From: Pontibacillus marinus BH030004 = DSM 16465
GTDB lineage: Bacteria > Bacillota > Bacilli > Bacillales > BH030062
Reading direction: 5' to 3'
DNA length: 64,000 bases
Assembly (NCBI RefSeq): GCF_000425225.1
Contig: NZ_KE384330.1
Coordinates: 37,120 to 101,119, forward strand
Shown: positions 45,218 through 53,796 of the stretch, piece after piece
Numbering within the stretch: position 1 is the stretch's first letter
Layout: each line of letters opens with the position of its first letter
The notes under the pieces: model-generated
Told to the model about the DNA's origin: nothing
The model's input: only the letters and a program-made list of their open reading frames with translations
Databases searched by the model: none
Translations under genes and position numbers: made by a program

Positions 45218-48200
45218 TATTCTGTCACGCTTTCTTCTTTTTTCTTCGATCTCTTTTGAAAGAACCCTACAACTTTTCCAGATAGGTCATCCAAGTATGT
45301 GTACACAACTGGGATCAGGAGTAGTGTAAAGAAGCTGGATACCGTTAGACCGAAGATGATGGTTACGGCCATTGGTTGTTGCGCTTCTGCTCCTTGGCCT
45401 AGTCCTAGTGCCAGTGGGATCATGCCGAGTACGGTTGTCAGTGTTGTCATCAGGATTGGGCGCATACGGCTTGGTCCTGCTTCTAAAATGGCTTCGAAGC
45501 GATCGACGCCACGTCTGCGGACAATATTGATATAATCCACGAGTACGATCGCGTTGTTGACGACGATACCGGCGAGCATGATGACTCCGATGACGGCTGG
45601 GATACTTAGTGGTAATCCTGTGATGAATAGGCCACCGAGTACACCGACCACGGTTGCTGGCATGGAGAACATGATGACGAATGGATATAGGAAGTTCTCA
45701 AATTGGATTGCCATTACTGCGTACACAAGGAAGATTGAGAACACGAGTGCAAGTGCTAAGTCACCGAAGGATTCAGCCATATCTTCTGCCTGGCCTCCGA
45801 TTTTGTACGAATAGCCTTCTGGGAAGTTCATCGTACTTAGCTCTTCGCGAATGTCCGCTGTGATGCTTCCTAGGTCGCGATCGACGATGTCACTTGTTAC
45901 GTTCACCTGGCGTTGCTGATTTTCACGTAAAAGTGTGACTGGTCCCTGTACTTGTTTCAGTTCAGCAACGGTTGCAAGTGGGATCATCGTGCCATCTTGC
46001 GTTTGGATTTTTAGTGTTTCTAAGTCACTGATTGTTTGGCGCTCTTCCTCTGGTAGCATTAAGCGAACGTCAATTTCATCTCCACTTTCACGGAAACGAG
46101 TTGCGACCTGGCCGCTAAAGCCCATTTGAACCTGCGTCATAACTTGTTGGTAGGTTAAGCCGTATTGAGCTGCTTTATCTCGATCGACTTCTACTTGTAT
46201 TTCTGGTCGTCCTTCTGATGCGGATGATTCAGGGTTGTGTACGCCTTCTACATCAGAAATAACCCAGGTCACTTGTTGTGCAAGTTCTTTTAAAACGTCA
46301 TAGTCGTCACCATTAATTTGGATGGAGACTGGTGAGCCACCGCCTATACCGGCAGCCATTTCACTAACGGTAATCTCTGCTCCTACGATATTTTGTAGAT
46401 CTGTATCGATCGACTGCATCACTTCAGCAGTTGTGCGTTCGCGATCATCAGGTGAGATAAGCTGAATTGTATAGGTAGCCTCGTTGGATGTAGAAGAGAA
46501 TCCTTCAAAACCTCCGCCACCAATGCTGAGATAATTTGATTCGATAATCTCTTCATACGGCTGTAATTTTTCATCGATTTGGTTCGTGATGTCCTCTGTG
46601 CCTTGTAGCGATGTACCGCTTGGCGCTTCGACTGTGATTTCAATTTGTCCCTGGTCGGATTGCGGAATAAATTCCGTTCCGAGTAATGGCGTGATCGCTA
46701 AGCTCGCTACCACAGCCAGGAGTGTTCCAAATACAGTCGTTTTACGATGGTTTAGTACCCAGCGTAGCGTTGAGCGATATCCGCCATTCACGCGATCCAT
46801 AAATCGATCAAACCAGTAACGTCGGCCGTTATCTTGCATGGCTTTTGTTAGTAGTTTAGAAGATAGCATCGGGATGAGCGTGATGGACACGATCAGGGAT
46901 GCGACTAAAGCAAACGATACGGTCAACGCAAGTGGCGTGAACAATTCGGATGCGATTCCTTCTACGAATACAATCGGTAAAAAGACCACGAGTGTTGTAG
47001 TCGTTGATGCGATAACGGCTGGCGCAAGCTCGGAAGCACCTTGTTTTGCCGCTTCTTTTAACGTGTATCCATGCTGTCGATATGAAACGATATTTTCTAA
47101 AATGACGATGGAGCTGTCTACCATCATACCGATACCTAGGGCCAATCCACCCATGGTTAGTACGTTTAGGGTGTTGCCTGTAAAGTACATGAGCGTGAAT
47201 GTTGAGATAATCGCAATTGGAATCGAGATCCCGATAACGATCGTTGCTCGGATACTTTTTAGGAACAAAAGTAATATAAGAACGGAGAAAATGCCTCCGA
47301 GAATAATATTTTGTACGACGGAATCAATGGACTGCTTGATGAACGTGGAGGTATCAAACACGATGTCGAGATTGACGTCGTCTGGTAGATCCTCTTTCAT
47401 ATCCTCCATTGCAGCGTACATGTTATCTGCTACTTCTACTGTGTTTCCATCTGTCTTTTTAAGGACGGATAGGACAACGGATGATTTTCCGTTTACGGTT
47501 GTTATGGATGTTACGTCTTTGAATGTGTCTTCGATATTCGCAACATCTTGAAGTTCGAGTTGTGCTCCTGTAGGTGTCGTAATGATGGTGTCACGCACAT
47601 CCTTAACGGATTCGAATTCACCCTCGATTCGAACTTGTAGGTCCTGGTCGCCTTTTTCAATCACACCAGCTGATGTGGATTGGTTGGCGGCGTTAATGGC
47701 CTGAACAAGAGTTTGCGATGTTAGTCCGAACTTGGCGAGCTGAGAACGTTTCAGCTCGACTTGAACCTCACGTGTTTTTCCACCTTCAATGCTGACTGAG
47801 CCTACTCCGCCTTGACGTTCAAAATAAGGGACGAGGCGATCTTCTGCTAGTGTTTGAAGTTTTGCTTTGTCCTGACCTGTAAGACCTAACCACATAACTG
47901 GGATCTGCTGCGGGTCAAAACGAAGTACGCTCGGTTCATTCGCTCCTTCTGGCAGCATTCCTTTTACTTGGTCGACTTTTTCCCGGACGTCCAGGAGTGC
48001 GTTATCGAGATCAACACCGTTATTGAACATCATGATCACCATGGATGTTCCTGGTTGAGATTGCGATTGCACGGTGTCCATTCCTTCAATCGAGCTAACC
48101 GCTGATTCGATCGGTCGACTGACAAGTTTTTCGACTTCTTGTGGTGCTGCGTCTTCATAGCTTGTTGAAACGACCGCAATTGGGAGATCGATCTCTGGGT

Positions 48201-48309
48201 ATAGGTCGATCGTTAGGTCTCTCAGTGAAACGAAACCAAGAGCTAAGATCGCAACAACGATCATAAACACCCCAACTGGGCGTTTGACGGAGGTATCGAC
48301 AAGTTTCAC
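45217..48309 (-). CDS. RND-family efflux permease (AcrB/SwrC-like)
   Basis: 1030 residues with the RND architecture: TM1 at about 13-30, a large extracytoplasmic loop about 35-330, six helices, a second loop and five more helices. Family motifs include YEDAAPQEVEKLVSRPIE, SQPGTSMVIMMF, the TM4 segment GMMVDSSIVILENI (one proton-relay Asp present, the second a Ser) and GLPLSIPAVIGVIMLAGIVVNNAIVLVDYIN in the second half. Similar to B. subtilis SwrC, which exports surfactin. GTG start right after the MFP stop with GGAGG upstream. Exports amphiphilic compounds by proton motive force; substrate unknown. Confidence 0.93.
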   Translation of the reverse strand: MKLVDTSVKRPVGVFMIVVAILALGFVSLRDLTIDLYPEIDLPIAVVSTSYEDAAPQEVEKLVSRPIESAVSSIEGMDTVQSQSQPGTSMVIMMFNNGVDLDNALLDVREKVDQVKGMLPEGANEPSVLRFDPQQIPVMWLGLTGQDKAKLQTLAEDRLVPYFERQGGVGSVSIEGGKTREVQVELKRSQLAKFGLTSQTLVQAINAANQSTSAGVIEKGDQDLQVRIEGEFESVKDVRDTIITTPTGAQLELQDVANIEDTFKDVTSITTVNGKSSVVLSVLKKTDGNTVEVADNMYAAMEDMKEDLPDDVNLDIVFDTSTFIKQSIDSVVQNIILGGIFSVLILLLFLKSIRATIVIGISIPIAIISTFTLMYFTGNTLNVLTMGGLALGIGMMVDSSIVILENIVSYRQHGYTLKEAAKQGASELAPAVIASTTTTLVVFLPIVFVEGIASELFTPLALTVSFALVASLIVSITLIPMLSSKLLTKAMQDNGRRYWFDRFMDRVNGGYRSTLRWVLNHRKTTVFGTLLAVVASLAITPLLGTEFIPQSDQGQIEITVEAPSGTSLQGTEDITNQIDEKLQPYEEIIESNYLSIGGGGFEGFSSTSNEATYTIQLISPDDRERTTAEVMQSIDTDLQNIVGAEITVSEMAAGIGGGSPVSIQINGDDYDVLKELAQQVTWVISDVEGVHNPESSASEGRPEIQVEVDRDKAAQYGLTYQQVMTQVQMGFSGQVATRFRESGDEIDVRLMLPEEERQTISDLETLKIQTQDGTMIPLATVAELKQVQGPVTLLRENQQRQVNVTSDIVDRDLGSITADIREELSTMNFPEGYSYKIGGQAEDMAESFGDLALALVFSIFLVYAVMAIQFENFLYPFVIMFSMPATVVGVLGGLFITGLPLSIPAVIGVIMLAGIVVNNAIVLVDYINIVRRRGVDRFEAILEAGPSRMRPILMTTLTTVLGMIPLALGLGQGAEAQQPMAVTIIFGLTVSSFFTLLLIPVVYTYLDDLSGKVVGFFQKRSKKKEESVTE

Positions 48310-49665
48310 TTATTCGTCCTCCTTCATAATGCTGACTTTGTTACCATCTGCAAGGGTTAGCTGTCCTTTGATCACGACCTGGTCGCCTTCAGAAAGCTCT
48401 CCTTTCACGGCAGTAATATCGGATTGCGTACGTACGATGGTGACAGGTGTTTTCTTCGCACGTTCTTCTTCAATAATATAGACAAAAGCTTCATCATTTT
48501 CTTCAATGACTGCTGAGGTTGGAACTAGGATGCTGTTTTCCACAGTGATTTCTGGCAGTTGAAGCGTGACCATCATGCCTGGTTTGATTTGGCTGTTTGA
48601 ATTGGCGATGACCGCTTCAATTGGGTAGAGTCCACTATCGTTTGTAACAGGTGAAATGTAAGAAACGTTTGCCTGCTCCTCTAATTCGATCGGGTTGATA
48701 TATGCCGGAATATCTTTACCTTTTTTAAAAAGCGGAAGTTCTTCAGCTGCAACGGTTGCATCTACTTTGATTGGGTTCAGGTTTACGACTGTTGCGATTG
48801 GCTGTTGATTCGATACCATATCGCCCACTTCAGCGTTCACTTGCACGACTTCGCCTGTTGCTGTCGCTGTGATCGATGTGTCTGCTGCCTGATTACGTGC
48901 CTGGCGCAGTTGAACTTGGGCCTGCTCAACCTGTAGCTGAGCTTGCTCCACGCTTATTTGTGCGTTGTCGAGTTGTTGCTGTGCTTGCGTTACACCAATT
49001 TTCGCTTGCTGCAAGGATGATTGGCCTGATGAGTTGCCGGTTTGCAGGCTTTTTCGTGCTTGTTCTAATTGGTTTTCAGCTTGTTGAGCTTGCACTTGTG
49101 CTTGCTCATATTTTTGCAAGGAAACAGCGCCTTCTTCGTATAGTTCTTTCATGCGTTGTTCATTACGTTGGGCGTCTTGGAACTGGATAAGAGCATTATC
49201 TACGCCTACGGATGAGCTCGTATCATTGTTTTCATTTTGGATTTTGGCTTGTTTTAGACGCTCTTGAGCATCCTGAAGACCTTGTTGGGCTTGATCTTTT
49301 TGATTTTGTGCAGATTTTAACTGGGAACGTGCTTGACGTAGAGCGATTTCTTGAAGCTCTACATTTTCTTGAGCGTTTCCAGCATCTACACGGCCGATGA
49401 CTTGGCCTTTTTCAACTGTATCGCCACGCGCTACGTTTAGTTGGATTAGTTCGCCATTAGCTTTCGGTACTATGCCGATGTTGGTGTCTGGCATGGCGCG
49501 GCCGATGACTTCTTTTTCTACTTGAAGATTCCCTTTAGAGACAAGTGCCGTTTCTACTGGGGTGATTCTCTCTTCTTTTTCTTCGCCTGATTGGGTTTCT
49601 TGTGAGCATGCGCTGATAATGAGCATCACCAGCAGCATGAGACCCATGATGAGATTTTTCTTCAC
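48310..49665 (-). CDS. RND efflux periplasmic-adaptor-type lipoprotein (MFP)
   Basis: 451 residues from GTG 49665 (GGGGAG upstream). Lipobox ISAC near residue 20 anchors it outside the membrane. A lipoyl-like half motif (GRAMPDTNIGIVPKANGELIQLNVARGDTVEKGQVIGRVD) is followed by an unusually long helical hairpin rich in Gln/Ala heptads (about 95-255), the second lipoyl half (TATGEVVQVNAEVGDMVSNQQPIATV) and a beta-barrel domain. It joins the RND pump to a helical partner; the long hairpin fits a TolC-like partner, encoded at the end of this operon. It abuts the RND gene. Confidence 0.92.
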   Translation of the reverse strand: MKKNLIMGLMLLVMLIISACSQETQSGEEKEERITPVETALVSKGNLQVEKEVIGRAMPDTNIGIVPKANGELIQLNVARGDTVEKGQVIGRVDAGNAQENVELQEIALRQARSQLKSAQNQKDQAQQGLQDAQERLKQAKIQNENNDTSSSVGVDNALIQFQDAQRNEQRMKELYEEGAVSLQKYEQAQVQAQQAENQLEQARKSLQTGNSSGQSSLQQAKIGVTQAQQQLDNAQISVEQAQLQVEQAQVQLRQARNQAADTSITATATGEVVQVNAEVGDMVSNQQPIATVVNLNPIKVDATVAAEELPLFKKGKDIPAYINPIELEEQANVSYISPVTNDSGLYPIEAVIANSNSQIKPGMMVTLQLPEITVENSILVPTSAVIEENDEAFVYIIEEERAKKTPVTIVRTQSDITAVKGELSEGDQVVIKGQLTLADGNKVSIMKEDE

Positions 49666-49687
49666 TTTCCGTACTCCCCTTCTCTGT

Positions 49688-50569
49688 TTAAATGAGCTTA
49701 ATGCCGAGTTTTTCAGCTATTTTCTCGCAGTAACGTTGCAATTCTGGGATGTTTTTAAAATGGGCAAGCATCCCCTGAAAAACAATCGGTTGTGGATTCT
49801 CTTTTTCTAACTCTTCATGTAATACGCCTAACACGTTTTCAAGTTCATCTTGTTTTTCTTTTGTTAGGTCTATGTTTTGTAGCTGCGTTCGGATATGAAT
49901 CAATTGATCGCGTATTTGTTGATCAGTGTCTTTACGTTCATCAGTAGGAAAATGTTCCAAAACTTTTTCTAGCGGAATTTGCGGATCTTCGTTTTCGCTT
50001 AGAATTCCCTGAATGACATCATCCATTCGACGCACAAGAAAGTTCGATAGCGAAACGTGATCCAAGTCTACTTCGTCGATAATCATCCATTTGAAGTAGC
50101 TTTGGAGCATGCCTTCTAGCAGGATAGATGCGTCTACGATGTGAGGTTTGAGTTCGTCACCATATATTTGGAGAAGGTTTTCACTCGTCCAGCGGAAACT
50201 TTGTTTTCGCATATCTTGGATGAATTGCTTGCTATCTGGTGTGAGATTGACGTTGTCACGCATGTGCATGATGATGAAGTCTTTGTTTTTCATAAAGTCT
50301 TTGAGAAGGACTTGTAGTTGTTGAGCGAGTGATTCTTTTGGTGTCAGATCCTCGCGCTGTTTGACTGCCCAAACTTTTTCCATCATGCCTTTGTAATAGT
50401 AGTCATGGATGTTAAGTGTTAGATCTTCTTTGGATTGAAAGTGAAGATAAAACGCCCCTTTGGATACGCCGCTTTTATCGGCGATTTCTTGGATCGAAGT
50501 GGCATGGAAGCCTTTTTGGGCGAAGAGCTTCATTCCTGTCTCGAGTAGTTTTTTCTTTTTTTCGTTCAT
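49688..50569 (-). CDS. TetR-family repressor of the efflux operon
   Basis: 293 residues, longer than the usual ~200. N-terminal TetR HTH: LLETGMKLFAQKGFHATSIQEIADKSGVSKGAFYLHFQSKEDL. The C-terminal ligand domain is helical, with an extra coiled-coil tail (IRTQLQNIDLTKEKQDELENVLG). First gene of the operon, 22 bp before the MFP gene. A CTGAC-TG-GTCAG inverted repeat just downstream of the promoter is the likely operator, so autoregulation relieved by a pump substrate is expected. Confidence 0.93.
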   Translation of the reverse strand: MNEKKKKLLETGMKLFAQKGFHATSIQEIADKSGVSKGAFYLHFQSKEDLTLNIHDYYYKGMMEKVWAVKQREDLTPKESLAQQLQVLLKDFMKNKDFIIMHMRDNVNLTPDSKQFIQDMRKQSFRWTSENLLQIYGDELKPHIVDASILLEGMLQSYFKWMIIDEVDLDHVSLSNFLVRRMDDVIQGILSENEDPQIPLEKVLEHFPTDERKDTDQQIRDQLIHIRTQLQNIDLTKEKQDELENVLGVLHEELEKENPQPIVFQGMLAHFKNIPELQRYCEKIAEKLGIKLI

Positions 50570-50658
50570 ATGTAGCTTCCTTTCTTTGGGAAGGGTTTTG
50601 TTGGTTGGGTATTACGTCTTGATTCGAATGGTTTGTAGGTGACCGTTCAGGTTTTGTT

Positions 50659-50710
50659 CTGACCAGTCAGTCACAATCATTACTATACTATTTTTGGGTG
50701 GGTTTGGCAA
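50659..50710 (-). promoter_or_regulatory. Promoter and TetR operator of the RND operon
   Basis: On the minus strand: TTGCCA (50710-50705), 17-bp spacer, TATAGT (50687-50682), then CTGACTGGTCAG (50670-50659), a perfect 5-bp inverted repeat just downstream of the -10 at the expected transcription start. This is classic repressor placement. Confidence 0.75.
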
Positions 50711-50792
50711 TGTTTGTTGGGGGTGGGGATTGGTAAGGTTTTGTGAAGATTTTGGTGGGATGGGGGTTACGCGGGCTGGCGGGGCGGGGGTT

Positions 50793-50938
50793 CAGGCGGT
50801 TTGGTGCTGGATGCAGGCGGTCTTCTTGGGGATTCAGGCGCAAAGTGAGTGGGTTCAGGCGGTCTTCAATTGTTTTCAGGCTATCTTTGAGAAATGCAGG
50901 CGCTCTTGCTCTATATTCAGGCGATTCAGGCGCCCCCA
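50793..50938. repeat. 21-bp phased CAGGCG array (array 3)
   Basis: Cores at 50793, 50814, 50835, 50856, 50877 (CAGGCT), 50897 and 50918, spaced 21 bp except one 20-bp step, plus one extra core at 50927. Same motif and orientation as arrays 1 and 2. It lies between the efflux promoter and the terminator of the next gene. Confidence 0.8.
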
Positions 50939-50953
50939 TCCCTAACCAAACAA

Positions 50954-50979
50954 AAACCCGTTGCCTCGGCAACGGGTTT
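50954..50979 (-). terminator. Terminator of the acidic repeat protein gene
   Basis: AAACCCGTTGCC-TC-GGCAACGGGTTT, a perfect 12-bp stem followed by TTTG on the minus strand. Confidence 0.9.
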
Positions 50980-50992
50980 CCATCTTTAGTAA

Positions 50993-52399
50993 TTATTCAA
51001 TAGTAAAGTCCATCTGAACAGCGTTTTTCAGGGAAAGGCCGCTTTCGTCTTGGACGTCTTTTGCGATGAATAGTGTGTACGTTTTGCCTGATTCGTAACT
51101 CTTCTCAGGTGTGATGGATACAGATGTGTTTTCTGCATCGTATTCAGCCGTAACTGGTACCACATTCATGTCCTGGTCGAATACAAGGAAGTTCATGGAG
51201 TCTACAGCTTCTTGGGAAAGCTCTTTGTTGAAGTTAACGCTCCAAACCTTGTCTTGCTCAACTTGTTCGCGTTCTTCAAGCTCCTCTTTATCTTCCTCTT
51301 GGTCTACTTTTTCTTTCATTTCTTTTTGCCATTCTGCAAGACGCTCTTTAGAAGCTTCTACCTCACTGCGTAGTTCGTCGATACGTTCTTGCACCTCAGT
51401 AACAGCATCAAGTTCTAGGTCTTTTCCAGCTTTGCGCTCAGCCCACTGATCCAGTTTGTCAAAGTAATTGTCCATGGCATCCAGTTTATGTAACTGGGCA
51501 TCAAGTTTACCTGAGAAACTATGAGCACGTTCGTCGTAGCCTTCTAGTTCTTCCTCTTCTTCTTTCTCTTCATCTTCGTCTACGACTTCTTCCTCGTCAT
51601 CAGATTCAGATTCTTCTTCGTCTTCATCAGATTCTTCATCTGAATCGGACTCTTCTTCATCTTCTGTGGAGTCTTCTTCAGAATCTGTTTCTTCTCCATC
51701 TTCTGTGGAGCCCTCTTCAGAATCTGTTTCCTCTCCGTCCTCTGTGGAGTCTTCCTCAGAATCTGTTTCTTCTCCGTCTTCTGTGGAGTCGTCTTCAGAA
51801 TCTGTTTCTTCTCCGTCTTCTGTAGAGTCTGCTTCAGAGTCTGTTTCTTCTCCGTCTTCTGTAGAGTCGTCTTCAGAGTCTGTTTCTTCCCCATCTTCTG
51901 TGGAGTCGTCTTCAGAGTCTGTTTCTTCTCCATCTTCTGTGGAACCTTCATCGGTACCATCTTGAGTGTTTTCGTCGGATTCTTCTTCGGAGTCTTCTTC
52001 GTCATCCAGCTCTTTTTCGAAGTATTCTTCCATTACGTCATTTATTTTTTCGATATGTTCTTCGATTTTATCTAATCGTTTATTTAGTAGGTCAAAGCGT
52101 TTTTCGACAGCTTTTGCGTGTTTTTCTTCTAGCTTTTCACGGATTTCTTTTTTCTTTTCTTCTAATTTTTCTCGTACTTCTTCTAATTTCTCTTGAGCTC
52201 GTTCTTTTTCTTTTTCCCATTTGTCATCGCGCTTCATTTCATCAGCCCATTTTTTGAGCTCCTTTTCTTTCTGCTCCCACTTTTGCTTTCCTTCCTGATC
52301 TTTAAGATCGTCAGTGTCTGCTAAAGTGACAGTTGGTGCGGATAAGACAATTAAAGATGATGCCAATACGGAAAAAATTTTGTTCGAATGCTTTTTCAT
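50993..52399 (-). CDS. Secreted acidic coiled-coil repeat protein with C-terminal Ig-like domain
   Basis: 468 residues from the ATG at 52399 (GGGAGGAACGGTA upstream). Signal peptide about 1-27 (VTLA-DT). A charged coiled coil (about 30-130, KKEIREKLEEKHAK-type heptads) is followed by about eight 13-residue repeats TEDGEETDSE[DE]DS (about 150-255), more acidic sequence, a second coiled coil (about 290-365), and a C-terminal SbsA-type Ig-like domain (KVWSVNFNKELSQEAVDSMNF...SGKTYTLFIAKDV). That domain matches the C-terminus of the 1248-residue protein at 1506-5252. The gene is read behind a c-di-GMP-I riboswitch, so it is probably a matrix or surface protein switched with the sessile/motile choice (inference). 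Confidence 0.88.
   Translation of the reverse strand: MKKHSNKIFSVLASSLIVLSAPTVTLADTDDLKDQEGKQKWEQKEKELKKWADEMKRDDKWEKEKERAQEKLEEVREKLEEKKKEIREKLEEKHAKAVEKRFDLLNKRLDKIEEHIEKINDVMEEYFEKELDDEEDSEEESDENTQDGTDEGSTEDGEETDSEDDSTEDGEETDSEDDSTEDGEETDSEADSTEDGEETDSEDDSTEDGEETDSEEDSTEDGEETDSEEGSTEDGEETDSEEDSTEDEEESDSDEESDEDEEESESDDEEEVVDEDEEKEEEEELEGYDERAHSFSGKLDAQLHKLDAMDNYFDKLDQWAERKAGKDLELDAVTEVQERIDELRSEVEASKERLAEWQKEMKEKVDQEEDKEELEEREQVEQDKVWSVNFNKELSQEAVDSMNFLVFDQDMNVVPVTAEYDAENTSVSITPEKSYESGKTYTLFIAKDVQDESGLSLKNAVQMDFTIE
51665..51950. repeat. 39-bp tandem coding repeat
   Basis: About seven to eight tandem 39-bp units encoding TEDGEETDSE[DE]DS (minus strand). Synonymous differences at several codons show the repeat is not a very recent expansion. 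Confidence 0.85.
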
Positions 52400-52423
52400 T
52401 ACCGTTCCTCCCTTAAAATATTG

Positions 52424-52514
52424 TGGCAATGGCAGCTGGCAGGCATAGGTTGTCCCCTTAGCCCCTATAGCTTTGTGACAACAGATTTCTCCGTTTGTAC
52501 CATTCCCATTGTAA
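52424..52514 (-). ncRNA. Cyclic di-GMP-I (GEMM) riboswitch
   Basis: The minus-strand RNA shows the GEMM-I core: GGTACAAACGGA-GAAA-TCTG (P2 with its GAAA tetraloop), then TCACAAAGCTATAGGGGCTAAGG, a short loop, CCTATGCC and TGCCAGCTGCC closing P1. The hallmarks CAAAGCTATAGGG.CTAAGG and GCCAG.TGCC are intact. It lies about 25 nt before the ribosome site of the acidic repeat protein, so it probably controls that gene's translation or elongation. The upstream TATAAT at 52546-52541 is a likely -10 for the transcript. Confidence 0.88.
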
Positions 52515-52540
52515 CACTAGGGGGTATGGCATGAATAGTA

Positions 52541-52546
52541 ATTATA
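52541..52546 (-). promoter_or_regulatory. Candidate -10 box of the riboswitch transcript
   Basis: Perfect TATAAT on the minus strand about 27 nt upstream of the aptamer; no convincing -35. It lies just past the comK stop. Confidence 0.4.
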
Positions 52547-52582
52547 AGCAAAATACACCAATTGTTCTAATAGTGTGACAAT

Positions 52583-53089
52583 TTATGGTATAAATCGATC
52601 TCTATCTGTTCTTCTTCCACAAATTTCATTTTTATAGAACGTTGCAATGGCCAAGCCTGTTAGTTGCATTTGTCTGCGGACTGAGAAGCCTGAGGTTGGA
52701 ATGTGAAGTTCTGTGTCATCGCTGAAGTAAACGGTGCTACCTTTTGTTCCTTTCATTTCGTGGAATTGCTTTACATGAAAGAATGATATCCATTCGCAGT
52801 AGACGCTTCGTGGGGATCGTGTTGGAAATAAAAAAATGCCTTCGTTCGGCTTCACTGGAATTGGGAGCTTTGATTTTGTATGTAACATCTTTTCCATAGC
52901 AAGTCGCCTACCTCGGAGTGTTGAACCTCCTAGTAAACATGATTGGTTGACGATCTCTTTTGGAGTTTGTTTACATAGCAAAACCTGATGGTCCTCCAAA
53001 ATTTTTGTTGGATACATTGGATCTGGATTTATTAAAATTGCTTTTGTCCTTTCATTCACCACATAACTTTTCTTCAATACCTCTGCCAC
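52583..53089 (-). CDS. comK: ComK-family competence transcription factor
   Basis: 168 residues from the GTG at 53089, placed after GGGAGGAATATGG. ComK family features: DHQVLLCKQTPKEIVNQSCLLGGSTLRGRR, LPIPVKPNEGIFLFPTRSPRSVYCEWISFFHVKQF and the STVYFSDDTELHIPTSGFSVRRQM segment. The protein ends about 20-25 residues earlier than B. subtilis ComK (192 residues) and lacks the FMLYPK-type tail recognised by MecA/ClpC. Short ComK homologues of this type are known in other Bacillales. It should bind AT-boxes and activate DNA-uptake genes. No such boxes are obvious in front of it. Confidence 0.88.
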   Translation of the reverse strand: MAEVLKKSYVVNERTKAILINPDPMYPTKILEDHQVLLCKQTPKEIVNQSCLLGGSTLRGRRLAMEKMLHTKSKLPIPVKPNEGIFLFPTRSPRSVYCEWISFFHVKQFHEMKGTKGSTVYFSDDTELHIPTSGFSVRRQMQLTGLAIATFYKNEICGRRTDRDRFIP

Positions 53090-53261
53090 CCATATTCCTC
53101 CCAAATTACTAAAATTTTCTAAGTAGTGATGCGATTTTACTAGATATTATTTTAGAAAGTTGTCGTAATTTGTCATTATGAGAAAAATTTTTGTTCCGAA
53201 TCCGACCATTTGACCAATTGGTAATATATTGGAATAACTTGTGTAACCAATTTTTAAATTT

Positions 53262-53270
53262 TGGTATAAT
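53262..53270 (+). promoter_or_regulatory. Extended -10 promoter of the small gene at 53300
   Basis: TGGTATAAT, a perfect -10 with TGn extension, about 30 bp upstream of the GTG start. The -35 is weak. Confidence 0.5.
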
Positions 53271-53299
53271 TAGGATATGGATTGAGGGGGAGGGATAAT

Positions 53300-53500
53300 G
53301 TGAATATCCCAAGCAATCAGAAGGGGTTTGGCCAGAATCAACTTAACCACAATACGCAATTATCTTCAATGGATAAAGCTATTCGCAAAGAAAAAGTAAA
53401 CGGAGATGGACTTATACATATCATTAATGACTCACCATCTAATGCAGAAGCAGAAAAGGGACACCCTACTTTAGGGAACGTGGTTGATCGGAAGGCCTAA
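53300..53500 (+). CDS. Small hydrophilic protein of unknown function
   Basis: 66 residues from the GTG at 53300, right after AGGGGGAGGGATAAT; the frame upstream of it is the ribosome site itself. Asn/Gln/Lys-rich, no signal peptide or membrane helix, no recognised family. Support comes from its extended -10 promoter, good ribosome site and a 15-bp terminator directly at its stop. Confidence 0.55.
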   Translation: MNIPSNQKGFGQNQLNHNTQLSSMDKAIRKEKVNGDGLIHIINDSPSNAEAEKGHPTLGNVVDRKA

Positions 53501-53532
53501 AAAAACAACGCCAGGGTTGGCGTTGTTTTTTT
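53499..53532. terminator. Bidirectional terminator
   Basis: AAAAAAACAACGCCA-GGGT-TGGCGTTGTTTTTTT, a perfect 15-bp stem between two convergent genes. Confidence 0.92.
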
Positions 53533-53535
53533 ACT

Positions 53536-53796
53536 TTATTCTTCTTCTTCTGTCATAGTATCTTCATTACCTTGGTTTTCTTCAGTTGTACCGCCGTCTT
53601 CGCCGTTCATTCCATCTTCTTTATTCTTATCTTCACCATTTTCACCGTTACCCATGTCACCATTCTCGCCACCATTTTGTTCTTCTTGTTGCTGATCTTC
53701 TTCTGGTGGTGGGTTCTGCTCATCTGTTCCACAAGCTGCGATTAGAGATAGTGCTAAAGCTGATGTACCTAGTTTTGCAATCCAATTCTTTTTCAT
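53536..53796 (-). CDS. Small acidic lipoprotein
   Basis: 86 residues from the ATG at 53796 (AAGGAGGATATTATT upstream); an earlier in-frame ATG has no such site. Signal peptide with lipobox LIAAC (Cys about 22), then a disordered Glu/Gly/Asn/Asp tail with GENGEDKNKEDG-like repeats and an end of EEEE. No folded domain. Similar low-complexity lipoproteins are common in halotolerant Bacillaceae; function unknown. Confidence 0.7.
   Translation of the reverse strand: MKKNWIAKLGTSALALSLIAACGTDEQNPPPEEDQQQEEQNGGENGDMGNGENGEDKNKEDGMNGEDGGTTEENQGNEDTMTEEEE

Noticed and set aside
51580..52005. Long frames on both strands over the acidic repeat gene
   Set aside because: They are shadows of the 39-bp coding repeat; only the TEDGEETDSE frame has a start, signal peptide and folded domains.
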